From: Globisporangium splendens
Taxonomy: Eukaryota > Oomycota > Peronosporomycetes > Pythiales > Pythiaceae
Assembly (NCBI GenBank): GCA_006386115.1
Contig: VFIW01000107.1
Coordinates: 62,001-126,000, forward strand
DNA: 64,000 bases
Reading direction: 5' to 3'
Shown here: positions 33,097 through 44,299 of the stretch, piece after piece
Layout of the letters: every line of letters starts with the position of its first letter
Numbering within the stretch: the stretch's first letter is position 1
Notes under the pieces: model-generated
What the model saw: the letters and a program-made list of their open reading frames with translations, nothing else
What the model was told of the DNA's origin: nothing
Database searches by the model: none
Made by a program: the position numbers and the translations under genes

Positions 33097-34430
33097 ATGA
33101 AGCGCCTTTCGATACTGGAATGCTTCATTGGTGTTTCACTCGCGTCCGCGCTGCCTCCACTGCCTCGGCAGGATGCCACCGTGCACCCGAGCGCCTTCAC
33201 ACGCCAGATCACGTCATTGTCCACGCAGTTGCATGTCATTGCGTCGTCGTCCGCACTCAATGCCATCGTGCCATCGCCGCTGTCGACGAAGAGGACAACC
33301 CAGCAATTGGGACAAACGAGCAGCCCCACCTCGGTCTACGCAAACGCGTCCCGTGTATTCTGGAGCGGGAAACTCTTTCTGCATGCAGCAATCGGAATCG
33401 GGTACGTCGTGCTCGCAGTCCTGCGGCAGACGTTGACGCACACGCTGCCACTGCAAGTACCATTGTTCGTGGCTCATAATGACGACGCCATTGTCGCAGA
33501 ATGCCAGCTCGTTGTTGCCTCCTGCAGTCTCTTTGCAAGTATCCACTTTGGCTTGATGCTAGCCATGCCTTTGCAGAAAACTCGCTGCTTTGGAACACGC
33601 GTACGAGTTACTCCTGTAATGGTGATAGCAGCAGCCAGTCCCGCGTCAAACGACCAGGTCCAGCCATTCGAGAGTGTGCACAGTAATAGCGCGGAAAGAA
33701 ACGGTCTCAACTCGGCACCGGCACCAAAAGCAAAGCCAATCGCAGAGCATCCCCGCGATCATCATCAGCTGCTGGCTGCCTCTCATTGCTCATATTTTGA
33801 TGCAAAAAGCAAATCCATTGCCGCGACGACTCGTATCTAACATTCTCCCCATGTTGCTGCTCGACATCGTTGCAGTGCTGATCGTACCCATCGGTCCTCT
33901 CGTCCACAAACCAACGCATCCTATGGTAAATACTTGCCCTTGTCAAGAAGACGCTCGAGTGACGACCCGTACATGGTGAAGATGCTGCTGAACCTCCGTT
34001 TTGCGACGTCTTTGGGACCGCCAGTGCGTCGGATTCTCTCTGACCTCCATCTTCTCGTTGGGATGCATGCTATGGTGGCAATGCTCGTGATCCACCTCGA
34101 TCTGTCAATGAACCAAGTCCACGTCACGCCGCTAGATTCGAAAGACGTCGTCGCAGTGAATCCGCGCACTGCCACAAAATCTTCGTCACTGCTGTCGTGC
34201 CTACAAGCGTGACGACGACACTACAGCTCCATGAACTCTCACTGCGTGGGAACGCGATCCAAGAAGTCTCACCTGCGCTCTTGGAGAATAGCAAATGCGT
34301 CTGGCTGAATGGGAATAGCTCCCAGAGTTTCAGCGCTTGAGTAGCAGCGGCTCCAATTTGTCTGGGCTGCAGTTGCTGTCGATGGAGTCTACGATGCATT
34401 CTGAATGGACCTGCGGAAATTGACCTTGAA
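33097..34430 (+). pseudogene. Broken membrane/leucine-rich-repeat protein
   Basis: Pieces of one protein appear in different frames: hydrophobic membrane segments (for example VFWSGKLFLHAAIGIGYVVL and FASIHFGLMLAMP in one frame; LVSNILPMLLLDIVAVLIV in another, near 33810-33890), then further helices (33970-34110), then LRR-like strands LHELSLRGNAIQEVSPALL (34230-34290) and NLSGLQLLSMEST (34355-34395) in shifted frames with stops between. This order, membrane helices followed by LRR, is a plan I recall from oomycete surface proteins. The many frame changes and low G/C third positions suggest a decayed gene. Boundaries are approximate. Confidence 0.55.
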
Positions 34431-34610
34431 GTCAAAGTACTTGCATGTTGCAAGCCACCTGCAAGGGCATCTGGGACAAGAAGGGCATCGCGAGCGCTAA
34501 ACATAACGCCATGCTTATTTGATTAAAGAGCTCCTCGGAACGGTGACGGCGTAATGTTGATGGTCGGCGTGCGTTGCAACACGCTAGCGACTGGATCAAT
34601 GGCCGCACAT

Positions 34611-34628
34611 GAGAGAGAGAGAGAGAGA
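34611..34628. repeat. (GA)n microsatellite
   Basis: A simple dinucleotide tract in the spacer between the LRR relic and the hypothetical gene that follows. Confidence 0.85.
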
Positions 34629-34709
34629 CGTCGCGCCTGAATCGCAGCGCTTGGTTTGATGATCGTGCGACAAGGGCAAATAGGAAATGTATTAATCGCA
34701 TTTATTGCT

Positions 34710-35126
34710 CTATCTGGCATACGTTTGTACTTCAAGTGACAGTGGGTAGATCAAGTAGCTTGCATTGTAGCAGCCAGAGTTGTTGAATAATGAAGAATCC
34801 AAGGACCAACACACTGAGCTCGCCATCGATTTCAACTGCGACGATTTGTCGCGCCACGAGCGGTTCGAGTACCAGGACTCGCTCGGATGCGCCTTGCGCG
34901 ACTGTGAGTTGCGGTTGTGGCGCCGCGAGGACGAGTTGTTAAAGTTTTTGCTCTGCACCGAGCGCGTCGCGCGCACAGGCACCACGATCTTGCGCGAACC
35001 GAGTGAGAGCTGGATCGAGCGCTCGACGATGGACCGGGAGCACCGGAACGGAAGCACTTGCTGCGCGAACGCCGTCGTCGACGTCTGGCGCTGGAGGTCG
35101 GTGCGCGAAAGCGAGCGCGCCACCAT
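34710..35126 (-). CDS. Hypothetical Ser/Arg-rich protein
   Basis: 138 codons from the ATG at 35126 (start MVARSLSRTDLQRQ). The stretch 34830-35150 shows the strong third-position G/C of real genes, but the opposite-strand frame (34780-35199) shares the same third positions, so base composition alone cannot decide the strand. The minus frame has a proper ATG start and is preferred. The product is Ser, Arg and Asn-rich with no recognised domain. Confidence 0.4.
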   Translation of the reverse strand: MVARSLSRTDLQRQTSTTAFAQQVLPFRCSRSIVERSIQLSLGSRKIVVPVRATRSVQSKNFNNSSSRRHNRNSQSRKAHPSESWYSNRSWRDKSSQLKSMASSVCWSLDSSLFNNSGCYNASYLIYPLSLEVQTYAR

Positions 35127-37062
35127 CGCCGGACGAGACGCCGTCGTAACGCAAAGCCGAACTCGTAGTCGAATGGAGTCGAGTCCGTGTTGCATGTGAG
35201 CATGCTCAGAACAACCTCAACATCAAAGCTGAAGAGCTATTTTGAGAACCAAAATCGCTGTTATGCTTTCAGTGGATGGGAATCTGTATTTTGTGTTGCT
35301 TTCGCCAGATGCTGTTGGGGACAGAGGGCGGAACATGTAATGATGCGGACAGAAGCGGCACCAGATGTGTTCCATCGGGGGCCGTCGCGGTTGATGTGTT
35401 ATGCACAGCACGTATCCATATGCAGAGGCGTCAGCCTGATCCACCAAGTTGCGACCTCCCTTCTGATTGAAGTTGCTGTTTGCTGTCTGCCCTTTTTTCG
35501 AATCCAAAATGGCGATTTTGCAGGTTATGCAAAAACAGATTGCAGGTTATACTGTACCGTCTGACCTCCACATCTGGTTTGATAAAATGACACAGGTACA
35601 CATCTGGAAAAAAGACAAATTTAAAAAGTAAAAGGCAGAAAGCAGTGCTGACTGTTTGCATTTATGATCCTGCTCAAACCGATAATTTTAGACTAGTCGA
35701 CTTCAAGAGTGCATTAGAAGATAGCACTTGTGTTTGGATGCTGGAAGTCAGAATCTCACCCCTCAAGTTGAAGTCACGCCGATAATCGCTAAACAGAATT
35801 GAGGGTCCTTGACGCTCGCGTCCACCGTCTGCAGTGCTGCCACAGCATACGAGTGGGTGGGTGGTCAAGGTACCCGTTGCTCCTAAATCGCGATTAAAGA
35901 TTGTATTGCCATCCGCAGACTTCGCTTGTTGATCTTGGGGAAAATTACTCACTTGGGTGGGTCATGTGGACTCGTGGGATAACAAAAAGGGGCTTCATGG
36001 TATGCGACCATACGGAACAACCCTTTCTGGAACGTTTTGGGGACTTTTTCCATCCATCAATGACGAAACACTTTGTCAATGCCACTCCATTGAAGGCACG
36101 TCCACTTGACACTCTGTGCTGTCGATGTGGCGGATGGCGTCTGAGCTTCAACCAGGTCAGTGGTGTTCTGAATGCGTCCGGCGCCATTCGTCAAAAGCTC
36201 AGTGTTTGGGCTCTATAAACTTACAAGTGGAGATAACATTGGTCACCACTTGACACGCCGTCACACGAGAAACTGCCATGCGACTCTCTTTTGTATTCAA
36301 TAGAAGATTGCATAATAGGCGTCTAAGCAGAACTGGCCTGAGGCAAGATGCGCACTCATAAACACAGCGAGTGTAACGTTTGTGGTGGGTTTGGTCGTCA
36401 AGTCCGCATCTGAACCGACTGAGGCAACCAAACTGAAATTAGCTGCGAGATTAATGGCTAGTTGGCAAAGAAAGCATCGTGCTATGACTCTATATGAACG
36501 CATCATGCTATGACTCTATATGAGCAGTTGGAACCCCGCCTGTTATCTCAGTAGGAATGCATAACGCAGAAGGAAAACGAAAATGAGTCTCCGAGTACAA
36601 AGACCAATATGTCAATACCCTTGACCTTCCCAAAAGGGGTCAACCCCAATTTAGCCCCTTTCAATCAACGTTTCGGTCCATCCGAAACTGTATCCCAGTC
36701 AACACTTCACAATGTGACAACGCAACCGTCTGCTCCCATGTGCACCTCCCACTATCCAAAACAAGTACATTAGTTTATCTTGCACCCATTTCCTTGCATC
36801 GTCTACTGAGTCAAGTGAGTTCATCTGCCACTGTTTTTCCCGCACTTCTGGCTTTTTTGTTCCCAAAGACCCTCCCTCCAGTACCCCCCTCTACTTTGTG
36901 TGTGGCCAAATGGCTGATGCGGAAATGAACATGGAAGCGCTGCAGTAATGGACGGCGGTCCATCCCCTCTCCCTTCCCTGTGAAATGGCGCTTGCTCCAT
37001 GGGGGTATTCCCCAATTCGACCGCCTCCGCGCTGATCCGAATTCCCCAAAGGCAGTGACAAC
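35127..37062. other. Intergenic region, no supported gene
   Basis: About 1.9 kb of A/T-richer sequence. It contains a 17-base direct repeat (36481-36497 and 36507-36523). The last 100 bases before 37063 should hold the promoter of the thaumatin-like gene. None of the short ORFs has coding character. Confidence 0.5.
36481..36523. repeat. Short direct repeat
   Basis: The 17-mer GCTATGACTCTATATGA occurs twice, 26 bases apart (36481-36497 and 36507-36523). It is too short to call a transposon footprint, but it is exact. Confidence 0.7.
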
Positions 37063-38391
37063 ATGGTGCGGACGTTCTCTGTGGCCGCCATTGTGGCCGT
37101 CATGACGATGGCGCCCATGAGCGCGCGCGCGTTCAATGTGCAGCTCACCAACAAGTGCGACTCGAGCATCGACCTGTTCGACGCCAAGACCGTCGAGAAG
37201 ATCGCGCCCGGTGGCTCCATCACGCGCTCCGTCGGCGCCAACACTGGCGCGCACGTCTTCCGCTCCAGCACGAGCGCGCAGGCCACCTGTGCGTCTACCA
37301 TTATGCTATGTGTCCCATAATCTCATTCGCGTCCCTCTGAACAAAGGAAAGTCTGACATATGTATGCATGTTATCACTTGCAGTGGCCGAGTTTTCGGGG
37401 GATGGCGGCCGCGCATGGTACGACATCAGCATCATCCCAACGGGACCAAAGAGCGGGGTACGTTACCACTCTACTGACTCGGTATGGAATACGTCATGGC
37501 TAATGACCTTCTGTTTGTATGTGCATACAGCCTGACTACTGTGGAAGCCTCCAGGCGTGCAAGGACTACACGGGCGGCGTGGGCTTCAACGTGGCCATGC
37601 AGATCGCACCCAAGACGCCCGACGGCGACCGCTGCCGTGTGCTCACGTGCATGGCTGACGGCTGCGCCGACGCGTACCAGTTCCCCAAGGACGACACCAA
37701 GACGCACACGTGTGTGCTCTCGACGGATTTTGAGGTGACGTTCTGTCCTGGCGGCAACGGCGGCGCGACACCAGCGCCAACCCCACCACCTACCACCCAA
37801 GCACCGACTCCGCCACCAACGACCCAAGCTCCTACTCCAGCACCAACTCCAGCGCCGACTCCTTCCCCAACGCCAGAGCCAACGCCAGAGCCAACGCCGG
37901 CACCAAAGGCGGAGCTGGAGAGCGGACTGCTCTTGTCCAACGCGACTGACAGCAGCTCCAGCTCGTCGCTCAGTGTTGACGCTGGTGATGAAAAGGACCG
38001 CAGCATCGAGGACTCGGACAACACGCTTGCCACCGTGGCGCCAACCGGAAGCAAGGAAGATGCTGCTTCTGCTACCACGTCCACCGCCGATGTCATCGCG
38101 GGCGAAGCGTCGACGACCACTTCGGACTCGACTGTCGCGATCGGAGGCGGAGCGTCTTCGGGAGACAATGTGCAGCAAGTGAACGCCAAGACCAGCACCG
38201 GGAGTACGTCGGGTGCGGGTCTGATCGTTCTCATGGTCATGGGCGCCGCGGCCGTGGTCGCTGGCACGGCCATCTTTGCTGTGCGCCGCAAGAAGGCGCA
38301 GCTGGACGCGCTCGACGACAAGACCCCCGCTGGAAGCTTCGATCAGAACCGCCGCATGATGACGACCCCCATGGGTAGCTGCATCTTGTAG
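37063..38391 (+). CDS. Thaumatin-like surface protein with Pro-rich stalk and membrane anchor
   Basis: Exons 37063-37288, 37384-37457 and 37531-38391 join to 386 residues. A signal peptide (VAAIVAVMTMAPMSARA) leads to a thaumatin-like beta domain starting FNVQLTNKCDSSIDLFD, with later motifs DYCGSLQACKDYTG and DRCRVLTCMADGCADAYQ. About eight Cys are visible, fewer than the 16 of plant thaumatins, as in small TLPs. A stalk of TPAP/TPPPTTQ repeats, a Ser/Thr-rich region, and one membrane helix (AGLIVLMVMGAAAVVAGTAI) with a short basic cytosolic tail follow. Plant relatives bind or cut beta-glucans; here cell-wall sensing or remodelling is an inference. Confidence 0.88.
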
Positions 38392-38590
38392 GGAGGAAGC
38401 TTTCTACTTACTAATCAAGAAGAAGGGAGATCTGGAGGTGATGGTGTGGATTGCAACTCTGCGTTAACGAGTCATCTCTCCTCTAAATATGTCGTGCACA
38501 AAGTAGTGTTGTTCAGTCCCTGAACTGGGATTTCCATATGTTCCTTTTTTCTTTTTTAAACCATCTTCCACATCCATCCTCTCGTTATCT

Positions 38591-39460
38591 CTATGCAATG
38601 AGTTCCTGGATATCCGCGCGGCTCTGCTCCCGTGGAGACAAATTCTGAAACTCGCGATGCAGCTCCTCGCGGTGCTTGAGCATGTTGAGCGCCTTCAGGT
38701 ACGGGAACGGGTCCAGTGGCGCCGCGGGCGGCTCCAGCGCGCAGTGCACCTTGTATAACAGGACGAGGCTCAGGAACTGCTCATGGTCCTGGATCGTCGT
38801 CACCACGTCCTTCCGTGCGCGGTCGGTCAGCGGCAGCTGCGCGTACGCATCGAGCACTTCCTCGAAGCGGCCGCGCGAACAGAACTCCTGGACGAGATCC
38901 GCTGCCATGTACGCCATCATGTCCTTGTGGTCGTTCCGCTTGCCCGGCAGCACCGACTGGTGGATCTCAAACACGGCGAGGAACGCTGCGAGCGGCGCGC
39001 GCGACAGGAAGAACTGCCGCATGTAGAACTTGCGCCACACCTTGTCCTTGACGATGTTGGTCCAGGGCGTCATCATCACGAAAATGGACTCGACAGCATC
39101 ACGTTTCGCCACTGGAGCATTATTCGACTCGCTGTCCGTGGCCACATCTTTCGAGAGCGTGAGGTTCTGGAACCCCCACTGCAGCAGCGGACTCAGCTTC
39201 GCAACGAACGCGGCAGAGTGCACCACCTGCTGCCGCACCGACGGCGACACGGCGTTCAGTTCTTTGAAGTCAAAGTACTCGTGCACGCGCAGCGCCACCT
39301 GCTCTTCCGTGGCAGGCGCTGCGATCAACGATTCAAACGCGTAAGGGGCACTGCCACTGGACGAAGCAGTTGCTGATGCGCTTGTTGCATTGCTGCGGCT
39401 GCCAATGGCGTGACGTAGAGAGCGCACGGCGCTGCGGCGCACAGCAGAGCGGAGCAGCAT
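38591..39460 (-). CDS. Predicted mitochondrial helical protein
   Basis: 289 residues from the ATG at 39460 (MLLRSAVRRSAVRSLRH), an Arg-rich presequence without acidic residues. An in-frame ATG at 39553 exists but would put the presequence in the interior. The rest is helical, with segments such as FCSRGRFEEVLDAYAQLPL that resemble PPR or TPR helix pairs without a clear repeat count. Third-position G/C is high, so coding is secure. I recognise no family. Confidence 0.78.
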   Translation of the reverse strand: MLLRSAVRRSAVRSLRHAIGSRSNATSASATASSSGSAPYAFESLIAAPATEEQVALRVHEYFDFKELNAVSPSVRQQVVHSAAFVAKLSPLLQWGFQNLTLSKDVATDSESNNAPVAKRDAVESIFVMMTPWTNIVKDKVWRKFYMRQFFLSRAPLAAFLAVFEIHQSVLPGKRNDHKDMMAYMAADLVQEFCSRGRFEEVLDAYAQLPLTDRARKDVVTTIQDHEQFLSLVLLYKVHCALEPPAAPLDPFPYLKALNMLKHREELHREFQNLSPREQSRADIQELIA

Positions 39461-41521
39461 TATGGTCGTCGTTGGTCTTGCACAGTGGAGTTGTTGGCTC
39501 AAATGATGGCGGGTCGGACCAACGGGTTTTGAAAATACGGGTATCAGTTGCAACCCGTTTTGTCAAAGTTGATGTGGGCCACATAACAAGACCCAAACTA
39601 AAATTGGGCCGATTGAGTTTTGATTTGGGTTTCGGAGCTCTTCACAGTTGAAGTGCAAAATGGCTACACTTGTGGACAATGAGGTCAATTGGTCGGTGGC
39701 GAAGAACTCAGGTAAACTGAGAGCGAGAGGGTGAGAGATAACCTGGCAGCAAGACCTTGTAGTGATTCTGCTGTCAGGGATTGCTGAGCTGCGTGAGGAT
39801 GACACTTCGCCATCTGGAGGAGGCTTCAGTTCGATATTCGAAACACTTTCGTAGAAAATTCATGTTCATTGCGTTCTTTCTGCGACTGGATCTCGTTGCT
39901 TCGAAGTGCAGTGGCGCAAGGCAAAACACTCTGTACTTAATACCTGAGTCGCATGCTCGAAGCGGAGTTTTCTTCCAGGCCGCAGTCTCGCATTGTTAAA
40001 GCAGCGACTTCGCGCAGTCCAATGCTGGGTGCTGTATCGAAGTGCCAGTGAAATAGAAAGATCCCGTGAACCAAATGAGTCCGCCGCTTGTCGGCTTTTT
40101 TTTTTCTTATCCCAAACAGTGGGGTTCCACATTGCGAGAAAGTCGCAGAAGGCTGTGGAACGAGTGAAAGACAGTTTGCTCTTGTGCGGTCTGAGTGATC
40201 TCATTTTGGCTTCAACCAGTGTGTCAGGTGTCGAAAGTCGCCGATAACCTTGAAGTGTGGACTCATAGCCGTGCAGCCAAACCGTAAAGAGAGGGAATGT
40301 GTTCCTCAGCAACTTTCCTGTGGCGCATTTCCGGAGTTGGGCATTTCGGGAAGCGCGCGCTCTGGCTTCCTCTGACTTTGATTTCGTGCTCCCACACTGC
40401 AAACAATGCGATAACACGGTGCACCCAACTCGCTCCCACTCTTGGCCCAAGGTCCTTCCACTGACTGATCCTTCTCGAACCATAGAAAAACAAAAAAGGC
40501 TGTCGAGCAATACGATAACACGATTTAATACTCTATTAGACAGATGCACCTACGTACTGTCTGCACACTCATGTACTCAATGCACCGAGAGGCAGCAGTG
40601 TGCTCGCTTGACGTCAGCGGCACGCCACAACTGGATAGGGATGTAGAAAGTTTGGCTTCTTGCTCACTCGTGTTGATCTGGTGTGCTCATTCGAATCCAG
40701 GCTTCATTGGGTATGCTCAATTGTGTCAGTCGCCCCATCGACATGCACGAGCACCTGGGTAAGGTCCATCGAGCTCCATCCAAAACTGAGGCCGTAGGTG
40801 TGTTCTCTTGAGCAAAACTCCCCAATTGCAAACGCTAACGATCACTCAAGCTCGTTTTCAAGGCATGAGCTCATTTGGATGTGAGGTTTCAGCAAATGCG
40901 ACAAAGAGTGAGGTGACTTGTTTGTCGAACGTCGATGGAACGTTCTCCGATCCAAATTCGACCGAAAAACACACACAAAGTACAAGTGCACATAACGGTC
41001 GTCAACCTCGTTCAGGCCAAGTTGTCCTCGCACCGTGTCCTTCGCATCAAGACAATCTGTCAACCACAGTGTGTTCATTTCGTGAATCGAGTGGGAAACG
41101 AGCGCGGTTATTATATCGAAAAACAGAAGCCCAAAGTTCGAAAACAGAAGGAAAAAAGGACCTGGATGCTTTGGAAGAAAATGACCAGAAGAAAGAAAAT
41201 GCGTTTCCTGCTGCAGCAACAGCACGCTCTCCATACTGATGCTGTAATGAGTGCTCAAAAAGTGCAAGACGTGGCGTCCTCTCGCTGAACATCTCTCTCT
41301 CTCTCTCTCTCTCAAAGTCTCCTCTGGGTTTCGTCTTCTTTTCGATCGTAAAGTCAGGATCCCGAGTGTATTTTGCAAAAGCTCGCGTCCCACACAACGC
41401 ACTCGCCCGCTCACTTTACGGGTTCATGAGCAGCATCTAATCTATACCTTGAGCAGGACAGATAAGTGAGACCTTGCCCTCCCATCGGATACTCCCGCCA
41501 CAACTCAGCTAGCATACGAAG
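39461..41521. other. Intergenic region, no supported gene
   Basis: About 2.1 kb. A 227-codon minus-strand ORF (39866-40549) and a 143-codon plus-strand ORF (40808-41239) are open, but both lack the codon bias of true genes. Contains a (CT)n tract at 41292-41313. Confidence 0.5.
41292..41313. repeat. (CT)n microsatellite
   Basis: A dinucleotide tract about 210 bases upstream of the START-FYVE start codon. CT tracts are frequent in promoters of this kind of genome; here it could equally be neutral. Confidence 0.85.
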
Positions 41522-44017
41522 ATGGAGTTTCCAGTGCGATCCGACTACTTTCCGCAAGTGCGGCTCACAAACGAAGACAAGGCCAAGTACCTGCGCACGG
41601 TCGAGTCCTCGGTGCGCGCATTGCGTCGCGGACTCGACGAGTTCGACTGGAAAAAGGTGTACGACAAAGAGGGCGTCACGTACTCGAAAGTGCAAGAGCG
41701 GGGCAGCGCCGGGACGTGTCTCGCCGTGTGTGCGACGATCTACACGTCGGGCACGATCAGCGAGGTGCTCGAAGCGATCGCGTCGCCCGTGACCGACGAC
41801 TACCGCAAAGCCATGAAGTTCCTGTACAAGTCGCGCTTTGTGGACGGCGTGGCGCTGCACACGATTGCACCGAGTGCGACGCAGAACCCGCAGGCGTTCA
41901 CGACGATCAAGTGGGCCGCGTTCGACGACGGTAAGGGGCTCAACAACCCCAAGTTCCCCGTCGGCTCGGACTACTGTTTCCTCGAGCACGCGGGCATCCA
42001 GAAAGACGAACTAGGAGCCGACAGCAGCAACTGCTCGGACGAGAGCAATGCAATCTTTGGCTTCTGCGTCCAGGAATCGATTCTGCGCGAGCGCGAGGTT
42101 AGTTCTCTTGCAGGGTACGGTCTGCGTCGTGGCGAGTTCCACCACACAGGCGTCATCATCTTGCCCACGGACCGGCGCGATGTCGTGCAGGTCTCGTCGA
42201 TTTTGCAGATGCGCTTGCTCGGTAGCGACTCAACAGCCAACAAAGCCGCGCTCAAGAAGCTCATGCTCAAGCGCGTGGCGTCTGTGGGTCGCGTTGACCT
42301 ACTGCTGGAGCGAAGAAGACTGAACAAGATGCAATTCGTGACGCGCGACGAGTGGGTCGCTGACGAAGCTCGGAAATCCTGCGTTGTGTGCGTCAAGCCA
42401 TTCGGGATCCGACGGCGGCACCACTGCCGCAATTGTGGCGAGGTGGTCTGCTCGACGTGCGCGCCACCTCGCGAAGTCGACATCGCGACCTACGGCACGG
42501 CTTTGGTTCGCGTCTGCACGGCGTGCATCGTAGCTGCACGCTCCGAACCGCAGCAGTTGCTGCGTGGTGACGGCGCCGCTCAGGACGTGCTTGTGTACCA
42601 TATCCGCAGCACTCTGTCGTCGCGCACGTCGACCGACTCGAGTCACGTGACGAACGAAGATCACGATCAAGAGAATGATGATGAGTATCCACCGAATGAG
42701 GACACCTTCCGTCCACACTCGATGTCCTCCGACAGCAATTTCTCCATCGCCAGCGAGTACCAACAACAGCTATTCATAACCGAGAGTAGCAACCAGATCA
42801 CGTACCACATTGACGACCCGAGCGACCATTTCGACGACGGGTACGGCGACTACGGCCGCGGCTCGTCGGTCTCGAGCTCCAACAGCAGCAGCTACTCGTT
42901 CAGCGACCTGAACACGTTTGATGACCGCTTTGGCTTGGCGGCTTTGAAGCGATTGGCTTCAGCACCGCCGCCGCTTCCGCTACAGAAAGACAGCAACAGT
43001 AACAGCATGTTGGCTCTGTACCGCCCGCCAGTAGTACGCTCAGTGTACAATCCCAAGAAAGTCGTGATGACGCATTTGCTCATGAACGACAGCAACCGGG
43101 ACGATGAGCACAAAGCCAAAGCTATTGCCGTGACCTCAGACAAACGCAGTAGCGTCGAATCGCTCCCGGATTTCGAGGAGAGCCTGCGGGGCATCACGGC
43201 GGATCTTTCGCGCGTGACGACATACCAGAGCCGCAACACTCGGTTCAGCGATCTGCAGACAGCGAACGACTCCTTCGATCTCACAAGCTTCACAAACGAC
43301 TTGTTCAGTTCCAACAGCTCCATCGTGCCGTCCGCAGCACCGGCAACCGCACCCAAGCCAGTCAGTCTACTGACATCCCATGCGCAGCAGCGATCTGAGA
43401 GCGTGTGCTCGAGACCATCGAATGTGGACGTTGACATGTTTACGAGCGATAGTTTCTCTTTAATCTGCCCCGACACGCTGCAACAGCAGCAGCGACGACC
43501 GTCTGCTGTTCAGCAGGACGCAGGCGAGCAGCAGCTCAGAAGTACCAAGCGCACCGTGTCCATTGGATCCAGGTACTCGCAGTACTCGAACACTGGAAAT
43601 GATGACGAGCATGAAAATGGCGATGATAGCATGCTGCAGAGCCACGAAGAGCTCGAGATGCTGCGCCGCCACGTCGAGGGGCTCCACAGATCCCTCGAAC
43701 ATGCCACGAGCAAGCTCCAGCTCTACGAAGCCAGGTCACAGAATCGCTCCCGAGGCGTCTCGGTCGAAAGCGAGGCAGTCAGCGAGTCCACAATGCGGCG
43801 ATCATCATCGTCAGTCTCTTCGGCACGCGGCAACCGCCTTTCTCGCCATGGCTCAGGATACGCAGGGAATCGAAAGTGGGGAGGTGACCACGGAGACTCA
43901 ATCGCACTCGTGAACCGGAACGCGACCTTCGACGCGCTCGTCGCTGAACTCCACGAGATCATGGGTCTGCCAGCGCTTCCTTCTGCTGCTGCTGCTTCCC
44001 AGTCACAAGCAGCATAG
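41522..44017 (+). CDS. START-like and FYVE-domain lipid-signalling protein
   Basis: 831 residues without introns. Residues about 10-265 form a START-like helix-grip domain (GTCLAVCATIYTSGTISEVLEAI and IFGFCVQESILRE). A FYVE finger follows at about 278-338: CVVC, then RRRHHCRNCGEVVCSTCAPP, then VCTACI. The RRHHCRNCG signature that binds phosphatidylinositol 3-phosphate is intact, so endosomal membrane targeting is likely. A long Ser/Asp-rich region follows, with a short coiled coil near 711-740 (EELEMLRRHVEGLHRSLEHA). Oomycetes carry many START-FYVE proteins; the lipid ligand is unknown. The first ATG of the open frame was taken as start. Confidence 0.92.
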   Translation: MEFPVRSDYFPQVRLTNEDKAKYLRTVESSVRALRRGLDEFDWKKVYDKEGVTYSKVQERGSAGTCLAVCATIYTSGTISEVLEAIASPVTDDYRKAMKFLYKSRFVDGVALHTIAPSATQNPQAFTTIKWAAFDDGKGLNNPKFPVGSDYCFLEHAGIQKDELGADSSNCSDESNAIFGFCVQESILREREVSSLAGYGLRRGEFHHTGVIILPTDRRDVVQVSSILQMRLLGSDSTANKAALKKLMLKRVASVGRVDLLLERRRLNKMQFVTRDEWVADEARKSCVVCVKPFGIRRRHHCRNCGEVVCSTCAPPREVDIATYGTALVRVCTACIVAARSEPQQLLRGDGAAQDVLVYHIRSTLSSRTSTDSSHVTNEDHDQENDDEYPPNEDTFRPHSMSSDSNFSIASEYQQQLFITESSNQITYHIDDPSDHFDDGYGDYGRGSSVSSSNSSSYSFSDLNTFDDRFGLAALKRLASAPPPLPLQKDSNSNSMLALYRPPVVRSVYNPKKVVMTHLLMNDSNRDDEHKAKAIAVTSDKRSSVESLPDFEESLRGITADLSRVTTYQSRNTRFSDLQTANDSFDLTSFTNDLFSSNSSIVPSAAPATAPKPVSLLTSHAQQRSESVCSRPSNVDVDMFTSDSFSLICPDTLQQQQRRPSAVQQDAGEQQLRSTKRTVSIGSRYSQYSNTGNDDEHENGDDSMLQSHEELEMLRRHVEGLHRSLEHATSKLQLYEARSQNRSRGVSVESEAVSESTMRRSSSSVSSARGNRLSRHGSGYAGNRKWGGDHGDSIALVNRNATFDALVAELHEIMGLPALPSAAAASQSQAA

Positions 44018-44190
44018 CATAGTGGCTTCAGCATCCTAACGTCTTGTACACGGGACGTATTGTGTGTGCATATATGTCGAAAATGGTGGTAATTTGTGTA
44101 CACAGTCGCGTTTTCTCCTTTTACAAAGTCAACAACCGTGTTGGCAAAAGCAAATACGAATCGTGTTACTTCAAAAATGGCCACCAGTGA

Positions 44191-44213
44191 TTTCTCTCTC
44201 TCTCTCTCTCTCT
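44191..44213. repeat. (TC)n microsatellite
   Basis: A tract in the short spacer between the converging START-FYVE and mucin-like genes. Confidence 0.85.
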
Positions 44214-44299
44214 ACAAATGCTACGGCTAATCTAAATGCTGGTCTTTTCACACCTCGTTTTCTCATTTCCCTATCAACAAAAAAGAAGACAAGTAGCGA

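Noticed and set aside
34780..35199. 139-codon plus-strand frame antisense to the hypothetical gene at 34710-35126
   Set aside because: It shares third positions with the minus frame, so bias does not discriminate, but it has no ATG at its start.
39866..40549. 227-codon minus-strand ORF considered as a transposon-derived gene
   Set aside because: No catalytic motif, no inverted repeats found at its ends, and no codon bias.
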